NCBI GenBank assembly: GCA_020026215.1
Contig: JAHHQT010000033.1
Span: 1 to 17,713 of the forward strand
DNA length: 17,713 bases
From: Muribaculaceae bacterium
GTDB taxonomy: Bacteria > Bacteroidota > Bacteroidia > Bacteroidales > Muribaculaceae
Direction of reading: 5' to 3'
The position numbers and the translations under genes are program-made. How positions within the stretch are numbered: the first letter of the stretch is position 1; every line of letters starts with the position of its first letter. A model generated the notes under the pieces. That model saw nothing but the letters and a program-made list of their open reading frames with translations. It was not told the origin of the DNA and ran no database searches. Below, piece by piece: positions 7,001 through 14,293 of the stretch.

Positions 7001-8119
7001 ATGGAGTATAACAAGGATATACAGTCTAAAATTATAGCCTATTTGAGGTTTCCTTTGATTTTAGGTGTATTTTTTATCCATACTCGTTTTGAAAGTGTCT
7101 ATGTGGATGGCGTTAATATGGCATCCTATGAGGCTTCTCCAATTTACTACGATATGGCTTATTTGATTTCTGAAATCTTTGGCCGTATCGTCATTCCTTT
7201 GCTTTTTGCCATTTCTGGATTCTTGTTTTTCCGTAATTGCAAGAACTTTGACAGGCAATTTTATGGTTCTAAGTTGAAGCGCCGAATCAAGTCATTATTT
7301 GTTCCTTACGTGTTCTGGAATTTTGTGGTCTATTTGATTACGCTTTCCTATTACGTGTTTGGTTTCGGTGATGAATATGGCGATTCTGTGGTCCGTGCGG
7401 ATGAGTTTAGTGTCAAGCAATTCTTATTGTCATTCTGGAACTATGACTATGTAATTAATCCCGAATATGTCAATCCCGAACAAGGACCGATTGCCATGCA
7501 ATTCTGGTTTGTGCGTGATTTGATGATGGTGGTCTTATGTACTCCGTTGATTTATTTCTTGGTCAAACGATTCAAGTTCTATATCGTGGGCTTGTTGGGC
7601 TTGCTATGGTTGGCAAATATAAAATCACCTGTTTCAGGACTGAATGTTGTATCGTTATTTTTCTTCATGTTGGGGGCTTATTGCTCATTGTATCAAGTGA
7701 AATTTGAGAATGTTTGCAAGCGTATGTTTTATGTTACCGCTCCTTTGTATTTCATTTCTGCCTTTGTGGAATTGTTTGTCAAATTTGAACCTTGGGCGAT
7801 TTATCTGCACAATGTCAATATTTTGGTCGGTATTTTGTTTGTAGTGGGAGCTGTTGCGAAATTGTTTGAATTGCGACCGAATCATAAAGTCAATCAATTT
7901 TTGTCGGAAAGTTCCTTCTTCATGTTTGCCTATCACGGGGTATTCCTCTATAACTTTGCGGCGTTCTGCAATAATCTATTGAAGCCAACAGAAGATTGGC
8001 AATTGATGGTTTTGTATTTTGTTTACTTTGCAATATCCGTCTTGTTAGGATTGGTATTGTTCAAAGGTTTGAAGCGATATTTCCCGAAATTTACATCTGT
8101 CATTACTGGCGGAAGATAA
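7001..8119 (+). CDS. Acyltransferase family 3 membrane protein
   Basis: This 372-residue protein has about ten hydrophobic segments and the layout of the acyltransferase-3 family, which transfers acetyl or other acyl groups to sugars of polysaccharides, lipopolysaccharide or peptidoglycan. Supporting features are the N-terminal RFPLILGVFFIHTR with the family's typical histidine after the first membrane segment, PLLFAISGFLFFRN in the second, basic loops such as KLKRRIKSLFVPYVFWN, and WFVRDLMMVVLCTPLIYFLVKRFK. The acyl acceptor cannot be told from sequence. It sits between the lipoprotein (11 bp upstream) and the UpxY-like gene (6 bp downstream) and shares their promoter. The pairing with an antiterminator of capsule operons fits surface-polysaccharide decoration, but that is inference. 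Confidence 0.85.
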   Translation: MEYNKDIQSKIIAYLRFPLILGVFFIHTRFESVYVDGVNMASYEASPIYYDMAYLISEIFGRIVIPLLFAISGFLFFRNCKNFDRQFYGSKLKRRIKSLFVPYVFWNFVVYLITLSYYVFGFGDEYGDSVVRADEFSVKQFLLSFWNYDYVINPEYVNPEQGPIAMQFWFVRDLMMVVLCTPLIYFLVKRFKFYIVGLLGLLWLANIKSPVSGLNVVSLFFFMLGAYCSLYQVKFENVCKRMFYVTAPLYFISAFVELFVKFEPWAIYLHNVNILVGILFVVGAVAKLFELRPNHKVNQFLSESSFFMFAYHGVFLYNFAAFCNNLLKPTEDWQLMVLYFVYFAISVLLGLVLFKGLKRYFPKFTSVITGGR

Positions 8120-8125
8120 TCATAA

Positions 8126-8662
8126 ATGAACGAGAATAAAGAAAAATTGGTGTGGTATGCGTTGCGAGTGACCTACAATCGTGAACTGATTGTAAAAGAG
8201 GTGCTTGAGGCGAAAGGGATAGAATGTTTTGTCCCCATGGGCGTCCATCCTGTTTATGTTCGTGAAAAAATAGTTCATAAGCGGGAGGCAGCTGTCCATA
8301 ATCTGATTTTTGTTAAAATTGCTCCCTCGGACATGAGAGAATTGAAACAATATACAACATTGCCAATTCGCTACATTATGGACCGAGAAACCCAAGAACC
8401 AATTATTGTGCCTGAACGTCAAATGGAAAATTTCATTGCTGTTTGTAGTACGGGAAATGAACAGCTTATTTATTTGTCTCCTGAAGAAATCAGAACGAAA
8501 GTGGGGGATAAAGTTGAGGTGCTTGACGGTATCTTTAAAGGTTGTAGGGGAGAGATTATGCGAGTGAAGGGCGACCGTCGTCTCGTGGTTTCCATTGCAG
8601 GATTGGTCGTTGTGGCTACAGCATTTATTCACCCTTCATTAGTGAAGAAAATCGAAGAATAA
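8126..8662 (+). CDS. UpxY-type NusG-like transcription antiterminator
   Basis: This 178-residue paralogue of NusG has an N-terminal NGN domain (about residues 8-110: WYALRVTYNRELIVKEVLEAKGIECFVP, HNLIFVKI, IRYIMD) and a C-terminal KOW domain (about 125-160: VGDKVEVLDGIFKGCRGEI). The WYALRV..RE..V...LE..GIE.F.P pattern is that of Bacteroides UpxY proteins. These bind RNA polymerase at the start of capsular-polysaccharide operons and let it read through long leaders. Here the gene is last, not first, in its unit: it starts 6 bp after the acyltransferase and is followed 38 bp later by a strong terminator, with no capsule genes or UpxZ-like inhibitor in the window. Its target must be elsewhere or be this unit. 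The family call is firm; the role is open. Confidence 0.88.
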   Translation: MNENKEKLVWYALRVTYNRELIVKEVLEAKGIECFVPMGVHPVYVREKIVHKREAAVHNLIFVKIAPSDMRELKQYTTLPIRYIMDRETQEPIIVPERQMENFIAVCSTGNEQLIYLSPEEIRTKVGDKVEVLDGIFKGCRGEIMRVKGDRRLVVSIAGLVVVATAFIHPSLVKKIEE

Positions 8663-8699
8663 TCCTCTTCTTATAGTCTTATAGGTGGAAAAATAAAGA

Positions 8700-8737
8700 A
8701 ACGCATCGTTACCGTTCAAGGTGGCGATGCGTTTTTC
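8700..8737 (+). terminator. Terminator after the UpxY gene, probably bidirectional
   Basis: AACGCATCGTTACC (8700-8713) pairs with GGTGGCGATGCGTT (8720-8733) over 14 bp including two G-T wobbles, with the loop GTTCAA. A T run follows in the plus direction. In the minus direction the stem is followed by TCTTTATTTTT, and it lies about 50 nt past the stop codon of the convergent phosphodiesterase gene, so both units may end here. Confidence 0.9.
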
Positions 8738-8787
8738 TATTGTGATAGGGAGGCCTATTTAATGACTCCCTTTTTGTGGATTATGTC

Positions 8788-10293
8788 TTATTTTACTAAT
8801 GATTTTGAGGCTTCCATTTTGTCTGGGAAGAATAATAGGTCAGTGATGATAGCCAAGTGGTCAGAGTTGTTCTTTTCTAATGACGGTCTGGTCGTTTTTG
8901 CTTTTACTTCAAAGCATCTGTCTGGAGAGACAAATAAATAGTCAATTTTGATATTTGGCTCGTGTGCCGGATATGTCTTGGCATCATGAGAAACGTCTGC
9001 CATTTTCTCGTTGAACAAATGAATGGCTGGTTCGTTAGGAGTAGCGTTAAAGTCTCCACCGATGATGGTCGGTAATTTAGATTCTGCCAATTTGCCTAAA
9101 ATATATTGTGCTTGTAGTTCCCTTGTTTCTTTAGCTTTGTAGTCCAAGTGGGTACAAGCGAAATTAATCTTTTGTTTTCCGTTCAATGCAAATGTGCCAA
9201 GAATCATGCAACGTGGCTCTACATTTTTAGGGTTTGGCAATTCGTAGCATTTGAATTCTGTACAAGGGTGTTTTGAAAGAATGGCAATTCCATACAAACC
9301 ACCTGCAAAATTCAATGTGCGGCCATAGTGAACAAACATGCCTGTCTTTTCAGCAATGCGGTTGACCATATTGACTCCATTTTGAATAGGCGCATTGGCT
9401 CTTTGTGTGTTAACATCCACTTCTTGCAAAGCTACAAAATCCGGATTCTCTCTTGCAATTTCAGCTGCGATGCTGTCAGCAGTTGCCAACTGTCCAAAGC
9501 GTAGATTGTAGGACATGACACGAAGATTTTGCGGTCGTACATATTCTTTAATCATTTTTTGAGTCAGCTCAGGATCGTTGGTGGTGATGAAGTCGATATT
9601 GTGGTCGAGACACCATTGAATATCACTGGTTTTGTTCACAGTCCAAACGTTCATCGGTTGTCCTTTGGCTCTGAATGTTTCAATCCAATCCGGGTTCTTG
9701 CGATAGTGATTCATGTGGTAGTCAGGTCCATCGCCTCCCATTTCATCCAATTTCTCAGGACTTACAGCTGTCAGAAAATAAGATGGCAAGTCGCTCTTTG
9801 CAACAAAGCGTTTGTATGCGTTGGCAGAAAAAGTAATGTAGCAGGTTCTTGCTTCCAGTCCTTTTTCTTTGACCATTTCAATAATTTTATCTACCGCCAA
9901 ATTTTCGCGTTCCAAACTTTTGTGCGGTTTTAATTCGAGAACAAGATTTACTTTTAAGCCTTTGGCAACGTTCAAATATTCATCAAGTGTAGGAAGAAAT
10001 TCGCCATTAGGAAGTTTGCACTTTAACAGTTTCTTTGAATTTCCTTTCTCGATAATGAGTCCGTCTATGTCGTTATTATGGTTTACCACCAGTACATCGT
10101 CATTGGTAATCCAAACATCAAATTCACAACCATAGCAACCGATAGAATCAGCTTTTACTAAAGAACGAATGGAGTTTTGAGCCGATCCTTCAGTGTCCCA
10201 GTAGCCTCTATGTGCGATTACCTGAGTAGTGGCAAAAGATTGTAGAATAGTGAATAATGCAAAAATTGCACTGATAAACATTCTTGATTTCAT
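8788..10293 (-). CDS. Secreted GDPD / endonuclease-exonuclease-phosphatase fusion
   Basis: This 501-residue exported protein has a signal peptide (about 1-22, ending near SFATT). Residues about 24-250 are a glycerophosphodiester phosphodiesterase (GDPD) domain with H28-R29 (IAHRG), E57/D59 (CEFDVW), H72 (VNHNN), LVLELKP and the closing IDFITTNDP. These domains split glycerophosphodiesters into glycerol-3-phosphate and an alcohol. Residues about 256-490 are a complete endonuclease/exonuclease/phosphatase (EEP) domain: N263 (SYNLRF), E291 (LQEVD), H382 (THLD), D414/N416 (GGDFNATP), D451 (IDYLF) and D478-H479 (SDHL). This fold includes DNases, inositol phosphatases and sphingomyelinases. Both active sites look intact. 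Acting in the periplasm or outside, it may process phospholipid or sphingolipid head groups; the substrate pairing is inference. Monocistronic. Confidence 0.9.
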   Translation of the reverse strand: MKSRMFISAIFALFTILQSFATTQVIAHRGYWDTEGSAQNSIRSLVKADSIGCYGCEFDVWITNDDVLVVNHNNDIDGLIIEKGNSKKLLKCKLPNGEFLPTLDEYLNVAKGLKVNLVLELKPHKSLERENLAVDKIIEMVKEKGLEARTCYITFSANAYKRFVAKSDLPSYFLTAVSPEKLDEMGGDGPDYHMNHYRKNPDWIETFRAKGQPMNVWTVNKTSDIQWCLDHNIDFITTNDPELTQKMIKEYVRPQNLRVMSYNLRFGQLATADSIAAEIARENPDFVALQEVDVNTQRANAPIQNGVNMVNRIAEKTGMFVHYGRTLNFAGGLYGIAILSKHPCTEFKCYELPNPKNVEPRCMILGTFALNGKQKINFACTHLDYKAKETRELQAQYILGKLAESKLPTIIGGDFNATPNEPAIHLFNEKMADVSHDAKTYPAHEPNIKIDYLFVSPDRCFEVKAKTTRPSLEKNNSDHLAIITDLLFFPDKMEASKSLVK

Positions 10294-10374
10294 AGTTAGT
10301 TAAGTTTTTAGATATATTTAAAGTTTAAATTCACAATATTAAGCGGTATTGAATCCCTATGGTAGGACTCTTTA

Positions 10375-10382
10375 CAAAGATA
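10375..10382 (-). promoter_or_regulatory. Promoter element of the GDPD-EEP gene
   Basis: TATCTTTG reads on the minus strand at 10382-10375, a full match to TAnnTTTG. The predicted start near 10368 gives a leader of about 75 nt. No good TTG lies at the usual upstream distance, so this is less certain than the CLC-F promoter. Confidence 0.5.
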
Positions 10383-10415
10383 AGGGTATATTGGATATGT
10401 TGGTTGTTGAAATTA

Positions 10416-11288
10416 TTATTTTTTTGTTACAACCATCAATACGGATGCTGTAATCAAGACAATGCCGATGGCTGTTTGCAAGGTGAAGATTTCATTGAAG
10501 ACAATGATGCCAATTACTACGGCTGTCAGTGGTTCGAACGCTCCCAATATTGAGGTTAGTGTAGGGCCTGCCAATTTGATGCTTTGTATGAGGGTAATGC
10601 CTGAAATTGCTGTGGCAAAAACTGCCAAACCTACGATGTACATCCACAATTCAGGGGACGTTTCGATACGGATCCCCCCTGTAAACAAGCCGCCGATAAT
10701 GAAATATATGGTACTTAAACCAATGATATAGCATGTCAAGGTCAGTGATGGAATGTTGACTGCGCGTGATTTGCGTACACCTATAATATAGCCGCCATAG
10801 CAGAAAATTGAGATGCAGGCACAAACCAATCCCAATATTGCGTTGCCATTGTTCGGACTACTTAGATTGTCAATGGACAATAAAATTGCTCCTGCAATGG
10901 AAATGACTACTGATATTATGGTAATCCATGATTTTGGCTCTTTGAAGAGTATCATCATGGTCAGTGCCACGGCAAGGGGATACATAAAGTGTATGATGGA
11001 GGCTGTTCCTGTAGCAATGTTTGCATAGGCAATAATCAATGAAAAAGCAGTGGCTGCTCGGAATAGACTTAGCAAAAATACGACTTTAAAATCTTGGAAC
11101 GACAGCTTGAAGTTGGTATGTCGGATGATGCCAAATGCGAGCATAATTAAGAAAGCTATTCCCCAACGATAAGATAATACTTCAAATGGTGAATAGTCGG
11201 CTTGAATCAGCAATACGGTGAACAACGGAGCTAAACCGAATGTGGCTGATGATGTTATTGCATAGGTAATGCCTTTTAGTTTGTCCAT
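10416..11288 (-). CDS. EamA-family (DMT superfamily) transporter
   Basis: This 290-residue inner-membrane protein has about ten hydrophobic segments arranged as two EamA repeats (about 5-140 and 150-288). The first repeat has FGLAPLFTVLL, FEVLSYRWGIAFLIM and ATGTASIIHFMYPLAVAL; the second has YGGYIIGVRKSRA, AISGITLIQSIKLAGPTLTSILGAFEPLTAVVIG and a C-terminal KK. The repeat-end pattern (LGAFEPLTAVVIGIIVFNE) is typical of the family, whose members export amino acids, nucleosides or other metabolites. The substrate cannot be read from sequence. It has its own promoter and no strong terminator after it; a 7-bp inverted repeat spans its stop codon (10401-10407 with 10429-10435) but lacks a T run. 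Transcription might run on into the phosphodiesterase gene 122 bp downstream. Confidence 0.87.
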   Translation of the reverse strand: MDKLKGITYAITSSATFGLAPLFTVLLIQADYSPFEVLSYRWGIAFLIMLAFGIIRHTNFKLSFQDFKVVFLLSLFRAATAFSLIIAYANIATGTASIIHFMYPLAVALTMMILFKEPKSWITIISVVISIAGAILLSIDNLSSPNNGNAILGLVCACISIFCYGGYIIGVRKSRAVNIPSLTLTCYIIGLSTIYFIIGGLFTGGIRIETSPELWMYIVGLAVFATAISGITLIQSIKLAGPTLTSILGAFEPLTAVVIGIIVFNEIFTLQTAIGIVLITASVLMVVTKK

Positions 11289-11324
11289 TCTTGTAAATTT
11301 TAAGGAAGTACGAAATTAGTTGTG

Positions 11325-11332
11325 CAAAGGTA
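11325..11332 (-). promoter_or_regulatory. Promoter element of the EamA gene
   Basis: TACCTTTG reads on the minus strand at 11332-11325, with a T-rich segment about 20 nt upstream. The predicted leader is about 30 nt. It lies just past the htrA terminator, which supports a separate unit. Confidence 0.6.
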
Positions 11333-11362
11333 CTGCCTTTTCCCGAATAAAAATCTTAAAAA

Positions 11363-11399
11363 AAATAAAACCCCAAAAGTTTTGAACTATTGGGGTTTT
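11363..11399 (-). terminator. Rho-independent terminator after htrA
   Basis: AAAACCCCAA (11367-11376) pairs perfectly with TTGGGGTTTT (11390-11399) around a 13-nt loop. In the minus direction a run of A/T with about eight T residues follows. It lies 35 nt past the htrA stop codon. Confidence 0.9.
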
Positions 11400-11433
11400 A
11401 AAATTTATTACTTATAAGAATCGTTCTGATTTA

Positions 11434-12918
11434 TTATTCTTCGTCAGTCAAAGGCACAGCCATATAGTTGCGTTTACCGGTTGTATAGATACCTGTGATA
11501 AACATTACTTTGTTAGGAGAAGAACTTCTCATGATTTCATCGTAGATGTTTTCTACATCATCTTGGGAATTTACAGGTTGATTGTTGATAGAAAGAATGA
11601 TGAAGCCTTCAGGCACGTCTGCGTTTTTGAAACGGCCTTCTTTCAAACCTGCAACTTGAACACCTCCACTAATGCCTAATTGAGTTTTTACTCTTTCAGG
11701 AACTTTTTGGAATGCGCAGCCAAGTGCTGTGAAGTCAGTGCTCTTGGTGATGGTTGTACTACCTTGTGCATTCTTGAATGTTACGCTGACTGAAACTTTC
11801 TTACCGTCACGGTACAATTTGATGGTAGTTTTGTCGCCCGGTGAGAATTGGTTGGTCAATTCTTGCATATCAGCACTGTTACGAACTTTGTTTCCATTGA
11901 TTTCTGTGATGACGTCGCCTTCTTTGATACCAGCTTCTTTTGCTGCACTCATGTCGATGACTTCACCAACATAGATACCTTCAGTCACACCTTTTACATT
12001 CTTTTCTTTGATTAATTCCGGAGTCAATTCACCGAAACGAATACCAAGCACGGCACGTTGTACGGTACCATATTTCATCAAGTCACCGATTACTTTCTTC
12101 ACGATAGAAGTAGGAATGGCGAATGAATATCCTGCGTAGTTACCTGTTTGTGAATAGATGGCTGTGTTGATACCTACCAATTCACCTTTTGTGTTTACCA
12201 ATGCACCACCACTGTTACCTGGGTTTACAGCTGCATCAGTTTGGATAAATGCATCGATGCCCATTTGACGGCTATGAGTGGCTGAACCGATACTACGGCT
12301 CTTTGCGCTGACGATACCTGCAGTTACTGTAGATGTAAATCCAAATGGATTGCCGACAGCCAATACCCATTCGCCGACTTTCAAATCATCAGAGTCGCCG
12401 AATTTGATGGCATCAAGACCCGTTTCGTCAATTTTAAGCAAAGCCAAGTCTGTGCTTTCGTCAGAACCGATGACTTTGGCATTGTATGCCTTGTTACCGT
12501 TGATGGTAACTTCCAATTTTTCTGCACCATTGATGACGTGGTTGTTAGTGACGATGTAACCGTTTGATTTGATAATTACACCAGAGCCCAAACCCAATTG
12601 TTGTGGTTCTGCTTGTTGTGGGGCACGACGTTCGTTGCGTGAGCCCGGACCAAAGAAGAAATCAAAGAAAGGATCACTGAATCCTGAAAAGCTTTGTTGT
12701 CTTGGAGTCGCAAAACTTTTGATGCTGACTACACTATTAATAGTACTTTCTGCTGCTTGGGTAAAATCTATAGGTGCACCGGCAACTTGAACAGTTGTCG
12801 TATTGTTGTCACTATCTTCTTTTTCGTTTGTTGTCACTGCATAAATTGCAGGAACAGCTGAGAGTAATATTGCCGCAGAAGCTACGCCAAATATTATTTT
12901 TTTAGTACTTTTTTTCAT
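11434..12918 (-). CDS. DegP/DegQ/HtrA-type periplasmic serine protease
   Basis: This 494-residue envelope protease/chaperone degrades or refolds damaged exported proteins. It has an N-terminal signal or anchor (about 1-28), a linker with a Phe/Pro-rich LA-loop-like segment (about 72-108: SDPFFDFFFGPGS, as in DegP/DegQ), then a trypsin-like domain with the full triad H127 (TNNHV), D157 (STDLALLKID) and S236 (NPGNSGGAL). Two PDZ domains follow: about 290-385 with the VLGI and GDVITEINGNKV signatures, and about 395-490 with PEGFIILSINNQPV. It ends TGKRNYMAVPLTDEE. It has its own promoter and terminator. DegP and DegQ cannot be separated reliably in this phylum, so no symbol is given. Regulation by envelope stress is expected but no specific operator is visible. 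Confidence 0.95.
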   Translation of the reverse strand: MKKSTKKIIFGVASAAILLSAVPAIYAVTTNEKEDSDNNTTTVQVAGAPIDFTQAAESTINSVVSIKSFATPRQQSFSGFSDPFFDFFFGPGSRNERRAPQQAEPQQLGLGSGVIIKSNGYIVTNNHVINGAEKLEVTINGNKAYNAKVIGSDESTDLALLKIDETGLDAIKFGDSDDLKVGEWVLAVGNPFGFTSTVTAGIVSAKSRSIGSATHSRQMGIDAFIQTDAAVNPGNSGGALVNTKGELVGINTAIYSQTGNYAGYSFAIPTSIVKKVIGDLMKYGTVQRAVLGIRFGELTPELIKEKNVKGVTEGIYVGEVIDMSAAKEAGIKEGDVITEINGNKVRNSADMQELTNQFSPGDKTTIKLYRDGKKVSVSVTFKNAQGSTTITKSTDFTALGCAFQKVPERVKTQLGISGGVQVAGLKEGRFKNADVPEGFIILSINNQPVNSQDDVENIYDEIMRSSSPNKVMFITGIYTTGKRNYMAVPLTDEE

Positions 12919-12983
12919 AACTTTAAATGTTAAAATTGATACTATTTAATAATTCACTCTGTTAAATTTAACTTTTGATGCGA

Positions 12984-13014
12984 CTAAGATAGTGCATTTT
13001 TTTTTACCAAAGCA
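12984..13014 (-). promoter_or_regulatory. Probable htrA promoter
   Basis: On the minus strand a TTG near 13014 is followed after 21 nt by TATCTTAG (12991-12984), one base off TAnnTTTG. The spacer contains a run of nine A residues. The predicted leader is about 60 nt. The off-consensus -7 element could suit a regulated gene, but that is speculative. Confidence 0.45.
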
Positions 13015-13117
13015 ACTATTATTTTTAGATTTAAGAAATTTTAAACTAAAGTCATATTTAGTTGCTAAATTTGTTGCAAAATATTTACGAATTGTGTAGA
13101 AAGTTAACAATCAGATG

Positions 13118-13570
13118 CTAATCTTCATCAATAATCTCTGATAATTCTTTCATTTCCTTATATTCAGCCCAATCCGGATCCTTCTCTGCATAGAGCGTAA
13201 TTGGCAAAATCTCGAAGTTTTTCAACGCATCATTCAATTCAAATTGAAATTTTTTAGGATTTAAGGTATAGAATATCCAGTTGCGTTCACCGTCGCCTGT
13301 ATAGATGCCTGTCATGACAGAGGTGGAGTCTTTCATTAATTTTTCGTTAATGGCATCGCCTACTTCTTCCATCAATGATGAAGTCTTGTAGTCAGGCATT
13401 CCTTTTGAATCTTCGGGTTCGTATTTCCAGCTGATTTCGATACGGTCGTTGTACTTGCCTGATTCAATTAGTGATTCCACGTTTTTTCGTCCTGTCACCA
13501 TTATTAATTTGCCTTCCATACTTTCGGTAGGAGAGGTCCACCATTCATTGCCAATCTTTAATTTTGCCAT
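13118..13570 (-). CDS. DUF695-domain protein
   Basis: This is a small cytoplasmic protein of 150 residues with no signal peptide or membrane segment. It resembles the DUF695 family, with the hallmark TGIYTGDGERNWIFYTL in the middle and the acidic DPDWAEYKEM near the C-terminus. Charged residues dominate (KLIMVTGRKN, ISWKYEPEDSKGMPDY). No enzymatic function is established for this family that I can name. I start it at the ATG at 13570 (MAKLKIGNEWW), where similarity begins; the longer frame to 13636 adds 22 residues that look like translated AT-rich leader. It is divergent from the DUF1599 gene (171 bp between starts) and 199 bp upstream of htrA, which has its own promoter. Confidence 0.78.
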   Translation of the reverse strand: MAKLKIGNEWWTSPTESMEGKLIMVTGRKNVESLIESGKYNDRIEISWKYEPEDSKGMPDYKTSSLMEEVGDAINEKLMKDSTSVMTGIYTGDGERNWIFYTLNPKKFQFELNDALKNFEILPITLYAEKDPDWAEYKEMKELSEIIDED

Positions 13571-13646
13571 TTCCTTTATTGTTATATTTGGTTTATAGTG
13601 CAAATATCTAATATATTTTTCAATTAAGTAGAACATTATTATAGTT

Positions 13647-13690
13647 TTTCACTACCTTTGTAAGGTATAAGTAGCACTTTGGTAGTGAAA
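13647..13690. repeat. Nested inverted repeats over the DUF1599 promoter
   Basis: TTTCACTACC (13647-13656) and GGTAGTGAAA (13681-13690) form a perfect 10-bp inverted repeat with a 24-nt spacer. Inside it TACCTT-TGT-AAGGTA (13653-13667) is a second perfect inverted repeat. Both use the TACC bases of the likely -7 element, so the two hairpins exclude each other. This may be an operator or a leader hairpin; no regulator is identified. Confidence 0.65.
13653..13660 (+). promoter_or_regulatory. Promoter element of the DUF1599-BT_3928 unit
   Basis: TACCTTTG is a full match to TAnnTTTG and would start transcription near 13667, giving a leader of about 75 nt. No TTG is seen 20 nt upstream. The element lies inside nested inverted repeats, which suggests regulated activity. 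Confidence 0.55.
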
Positions 13691-13741
13691 TAATAACAAA
13701 GAATTTCGTTGCATTTGCTCTAATTTTTAATCAGAATCAAA

Positions 13742-14293
13742 ATGGAAAATAAAGTAGATACAAAACAACAATTTGAGGCAGTAATTGCTATCTGTCGTGA
13801 CATATATGTGAAAAAATTGCAAGACTACGGTGCATCATGGCGTATCATGCGTCCTGAATCCATTACTGATCAGATTCTTATCAAGGCTAAACGAATTCGT
13901 ACACTCGAAACTACAGGCTTGGCAATGGTGGATGAAGGTATTTTCCCTGAATTCATTGCGATTGTAAACTATGGTATCATCGGTCAAATTCAATTGGAAT
14001 TGGGATTTTCTGATGGTGTGGACATAGAACCTGCCAAAGCGATTGAACTTTACGATAAATTCATGACCAACACCAAAAATTTGATGTATGCCAAAAATCA
14101 TGATTACGGAGAAGCGTGGAGGTTGATGAGAGTCAGCTCTTACACTGACTTGATTTTGATGAAACTTTATCGCACTAAAGAAATCGAAGAAAATAATGGC
14201 GAAACTCTTATTTCAGAAGGAGTGGATGCCAACTATATGGATATGGTGAATTATTCATTGTTTGGCTTGATTAAATTGAAATATGAAGCTTAA
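13742..14293 (+). CDS. DUF1599 protein with internal duplication
   Basis: This soluble 183-residue protein is made of two copies of the DUF1599 unit. Copy one (about 22-87) carries KLQDYGASWRIMRPESITDQILIKAKRIRTLE and IVNYGIIGQIQLEL; copy two (about 112-181) carries KNHDYGEAWRLMRVSSYTDLILMKLYRTKEIE and MVNYSLFGLIKLKY. The conserved DYG..WR.MR, TD.IL.K..R and VNY segments in each copy look like ligand-binding positions of an all-helical fold; a resemblance to MazG-like nucleotide hydrolases is possible but not shown here. Biochemical function is unknown to me. The stop overlaps the start of the next gene by 11 bp, implying translational coupling with the DoxX-like membrane protein. This gene pair next to tpiA is a recurrent Bacteroides arrangement. 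Confidence 0.85.
   Translation: MENKVDTKQQFEAVIAICRDIYVKKLQDYGASWRIMRPESITDQILIKAKRIRTLETTGLAMVDEGIFPEFIAIVNYGIIGQIQLELGFSDGVDIEPAKAIELYDKFMTNTKNLMYAKNHDYGEAWRLMRVSSYTDLILMKLYRTKEIEENNGETLISEGVDANYMDMVNYSLFGLIKLKYEA

Noticed and set aside
10401..10435. Inverted repeat TGGTTGT/ACAACCA spanning the EamA stop codon as a terminator
   Set aside because: The stem is only 7 bp with a 21-nt loop, and no T tract follows in the minus direction.
13066..13073. Plus-strand TAAATTTG between htrA and the DUF695 gene as a promoter
   Set aside because: It matches the -7 element, but the sequence downstream on the plus strand is antisense to the DUF695 gene with no plus-strand gene to serve. Chance matches are likely in AT-rich DNA.
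11434..13570. Shared TGIYT...RN segment at the end of HtrA (TGIYTTGKRN) and in the DUF695 protein (TGIYTGDGERN), encoded close together
   Set aside because: In DUF695 this is the family's own hallmark, and in HtrA it lies in the last strand of the second PDZ domain. The surrounding sequence is unrelated, so it is most likely chance.
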